A DNA stretch of 64,000 nucleotides, taken from assembly GCF_034661295.1 (NCBI RefSeq), contig NZ_CP141062.1, positions 1,984,001-2,048,000 on the forward strand, read 5' to 3'. Positions 61,476 to 64,000 of the stretch are shown in pieces. How positions within the stretch are numbered: position 1 is the first letter of the stretch; every line of letters starts with the position of its first letter. The notes below the pieces were generated by a model. It worked only from the letters and a program-made list of their open reading frames with translations. It ran no database searches and was not told the DNA's origin. The position numbers were made by a program, and so were the translations under genes. The DNA is from Faecalibacter sp. LW9. Lineage in GTDB: Bacteria > Bacteroidota > Bacteroidia > Flavobacteriales > Weeksellaceae.

Positions 61476-62945
61476 AGTCGAAGATTTTAGCAATGTCTTT
61501 TTTGGTTCATTTTTTTGACGAAAAAAATGAACATAGTTTTTTAAATGCTATTTTTTTATTGATTTAGTTTGTTGTTATTCAACAAGACAAAATTAGGATC
61601 TAAATCGGCAAAGAATTTTTCCAGGTTGGTAAAAGAACTATTGGATAGGAAGAATGTAGAAAATTTGTATCGAGAAGTAAGACGTTAACAGAAATAAAAA
61701 TATTGCCTGAAAATCGCAGACGTTAAAAAAATAAATTGAAGAAGAGATTAGAATGAATTACCGAGCGATAGCGAGTGATTTAATACATTCCTCTGAATCA
61801 ATTTATTTTTAGTCGAAGATTTTAGCAATGTCTTTTTTGGTTCGTTTTTTTGACGAAAAAAATGAACATAGTTTTTTAAATGCTATTTTTTTATTGATTT
61901 AGTTTGTTGTTATTCAACAAGACAAAATTAGGATCTAAATCGGCAAAGAATTTTTCCAGGTTGGTAAAAGGACTATTGGATAGGAAGAATGTAGAAAATT
62001 TGTATCGAGAAGTAAGACGTTAACAGAAATAAAAATATTGCCTGAAAATCGCAGACGTTAAAAAAATAAATTGAAGAAGAGATTAGAATGAATTACCGAG
62101 CGATAGCGAGCGATTTAATACATTCCTCTGAATCAATTTAGTTTTAGTCGAAGATTTTAGCAATGTCTTTTTTGGTTCGTTTTTTTGACGAAAAAAATGA
62201 ACATAGTTTTTTAAATGCTTTTTTTTAATTGATTTAGTTAGTTGTTATTCAACAAGACAAAATTAGCATCTAAATCGGCAAATAATTTTCAGATTGGTAA
62301 AAGGACTATTGGAAAGGAAAAATTTAGAAAATTTGTATCGAGAAGTAAGAAGTTAACAGAAATAAAATATTGCCTGAAAATCGCAGACGTTAAAAAAATA
62401 AATTGAAGAAGAGATTAGAATGAATTACCGAGCGATAGCGAGTGATTTAATACATTCCTCTGAATCAATTTATTTTTAGTCGAAGATTTTAGTAATGTCT
62501 TTTTTGGTTCGTTTTTTTGACGAAAAAAATGAACATAAAGTAAATATTAAAATCTGTAATCCTGAACAGGTCCCTGTTGTCACTCGAAGTTCGGTCCCTG
62601 AGGCTCTCGAAGGGAGCGTAGTCGAATTGCAGAATCTCATCATACGAGTCCTCCTGAACTCGTTTCAGGATCTCATCACGTTAATCCTTTCGTCACTTCG
62701 AGTGGTTTTCGTTGCTTCAGTATAAGAAAATTGTATCGATAAATTAGACGTTAATAGAAATAAAATATTGCCTGAAAATCGCAGACGTTAAAAAAATAAA
62801 TTGAAGAAGAGATTAGAATGAATTACCGAGCGATAGCGAGTGATTTAATACATTCCTCTGAATCAATTTATTTTTAGTCGAAGATTTTAGCAATGTCTTT
62901 TTTGGTTCGTTTTTTTGACGAAAAAAATGAACATAGTTTTTCCAT
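61476..62945. repeat. 335-bp tandem repeats with hairpin, interrupted by REP-like sequence
   Basis: The word AGTCGAAGATTTTAG starts at 61476, 61811, 62146, 62478 and 62876, so the unit is 335, 335, 332 and then 398 bases. Each unit carries the hairpin GTTCRTTTTTTT-GACG-AAAAAAATGAAC and the AT-rich block with ACCGAGCGATAGCGAG. In the fourth unit part of the block is replaced (62537-62740) by a REP-like stretch (GTCCCTGAGGCTCTCGAAGG; GTCACTTCGAGTGG) that is common in flavobacterial intergenic DNA; its TTCGTTGCTTCAG end also occurs at 61,420 and 63,090. No gene. Confidence 0.82.
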
Positions 62946-63405
62946 TGCTAATCTTGGAAAGCGTTGATTACTTGTATTGAGCATGCCGAAGTATTGGTTC
63001 TTTTTTTCATGATTGAAAATAGCACCAGAAACATTGGATTATTAATTCAATAAAGAATTAACAACTAACATCCGTCACTTCGAGTGATTTTCGTTGCTTC
63101 AGCATAAGAAAATTGTATCGAGAAGTAAGACGTTTGATTTAAGTTCTCAGAATTATTCTGACAGCTTTAATTTTTTCACAAACTCATAATGACAAAACCA
63201 GTTATAAAAAAATAATTATAAAAAATACGTAAAACGTATAACCTATAACTTAATAGATTTTGATCAAACAAAAAAGTAAAATAAAGTTATTTGAAATGAT
63301 ATCGGTAATATTATCATGAACATATTACTGACCAATTTCAAAGCGAAATATTGCATCAAATTCAGAATGAAAATTAACATATAACCTAAAATATAAAAAA
63401 AATCC

Positions 63406-63444
63406 CCATTTCATTTTCAAAGTTGCCGCTAAGAGATGAAATGG
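63406..63444 (+). promoter_or_regulatory. Leader hairpin before the SusC-type gene
   Basis: CCATTTCA (63406-63413) pairs with TGAAATGG (63437-63444), 48 bases before the ATG. It may be a stabilising or regulatory leader structure. The region 62,946-63,405 has no gene. Confidence 0.35.
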
Positions 63445-63491
63445 AGAAAGTGATATATGAATTAATATAACTATTAAAACATTACAAATCT

Positions 63492-64000
63492 ATGAAAAAA
63501 AATTACTTCAGAATCGGAGGCAATGCGTTATCCGTTATCTTAAGTATGATTTGTGCTACACCAATGTTAGCACAAGTCGGAAAAACTGTTCAAGGAACAG
63601 TAACTGAACATCAATTGCCACTAAGTGGTGCAATGATTACCGAAAAAGGGACCGATAACCATACCTTTTCGGATAGCCAAGGAAACTATCAGTTAACATT
63701 AACAACTGATCAGGACATTCTAATCATCGAAACACCTAATCTCTCAATTAGAGAAGAAGAAGTCAAAAACAGAACAATTATCCCAATCGAATGTGCGGAG
63801 GATACAATCGGCCTAAACGAAGTCGTATTAAATGCAGGTTATTATACCGTTAAAGATAAAGAACGGACTGGTTCTATTGCTCGCATAACGGCGAAAGAAA
63901 TCGAAAAACAACCCGTAGATAATGTATTAGCAACTTTACAAGGAAGAATGGCAGGAGTGGAAATTATTCAAGATAGTGGTAATGCTGGCGGTGGTTTTCA
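63492..64000 (+). CDS. SusC/RagA-family TonB-linked outer-membrane receptor (5' part)
   Basis: The ATG at 63492 opens a frame that runs off the window. Signal peptide of about 27 residues (KKNYFRIGGNALSVILSMI ... MLAQ), then a CarboxypepD_reg-like domain (KTVQGTVTEHQLPLSGAMI; TFSDSQGNYQLTL), then the start of the plug (LNEVVLNAGYYTVKDKERTG, ITAKEIEKQPVDNVLATLQG, MAGVEI). These are family hallmarks of receptors that import large nutrients with a SusD lipoprotein. No SusD is visible because the window ends. Confidence 0.9.
   Translation, partial: MKKNYFRIGGNALSVILSMICATPMLAQVGKTVQGTVTEHQLPLSGAMITEKGTDNHTFSDSQGNYQLTLTTDQDILIIETPNLSIREEEVKNRTIIPIECAEDTIGLNEVVLNAGYYTVKDKERTGSIARITAKEIEKQPVDNVLATLQGRMAGVEIIQDSGNAGGGF

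Noticed and set aside
62495..62725. 76-codon ORF across the repeat region
   Set aside because: It runs through the hairpin of the tandem repeat and a REP-like sequence; such sequence is non-coding in other flavobacteria.
61476..62945. Tandem repeats considered as a CRISPR array
   Set aside because: Units are 335 bases and nearly identical throughout, with no short repeats separated by unique spacers and no cas genes in the window.

Overview
The window is AT-rich DNA from a member of the Bacteroidota, most likely a flavobacterium of the Weeksellaceae type (Empedobacter/Chryseobacterium/Riemerella relatives). The evidence is Bacteroidota-type promoters (TAnnTTTG with an upstream TTG), a SusC/RagA-type TonB-linked receptor at the right edge, a general lack of Shine-Dalgarno sequences, and resistance and insertion-sequence content typical of that group. 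This is protein- and motif-level recognition; no database was searched. The window is one large defence and mobile-DNA island.

Left part (1-2,660): remains of an IS110-type transposase, an IS3-type element with a 4-bp target duplication and a broken orfB, a gene remnant and a hypothetical gene. At 2,906-18,377 lies a DNA-backbone phosphorothioation locus of the Ssp type. The cysteine desulfurase SspA starts a plus-strand operon with a PLD/helicase protein, a 74-aa protein, an SMC-like ATPase and a 153-aa protein (SspFGH-like restriction module). SspB, SspC and SspD form a facing minus-strand operon that continues into a membrane protein and a nucleoside 2-deoxyribosyltransferase-like protein. 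A Septu-like ATPase + HNH nuclease pair sits between the two halves. A frameshifted SRA-domain (modified-base reader) gene follows.

From about 20,130 to 60,050 the window is an array of about 12 gene cassettes organised like an integron that lacks an integrase. Every unit opens with GTT plus a few unit-specific bases and closes with the reverse complement of those bases followed by a long, imperfectly self-complementary site (attC-like). Nearly all cassette genes are on the minus strand. Their cargo, left to right, is an ABC-three-component system, an ATPase + TOPRIM pair (the only plus-strand cargo), a lincosamide nucleotidyltransferase, a SMI1/KNR4 protein, an 11-kb TetR-controlled efflux/P-type ATPase block, a 5-methylcytosine restriction-modification pair, a 559-aa unknown protein, a SAM methyltransferase, a four-gene restriction-modification operon with a LAGLIDADG-like subunit, an ORF-less cassette with a cloverleaf-like fold, a secreted protein, and an ApaLI-like restriction-modification pair. 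Seven complete or partial copies of one IS1182-family element, and one IS110-family element, sit inside these sites.

Right part (60,050-64,000): an XRE-type regulator divergent from a promoter and structured-RNA candidate, a pair of mutually exclusive hairpins, 335-bp tandem repeats with REP-like sequence, and the beginning of a SusC-type receptor gene.

Taken together, the window stores many independent anti-phage and resistance modules. The phosphorothioation locus is a dedicated two-operon system, and the rest is a modular bank whose boundaries are attC-like recombination sites.
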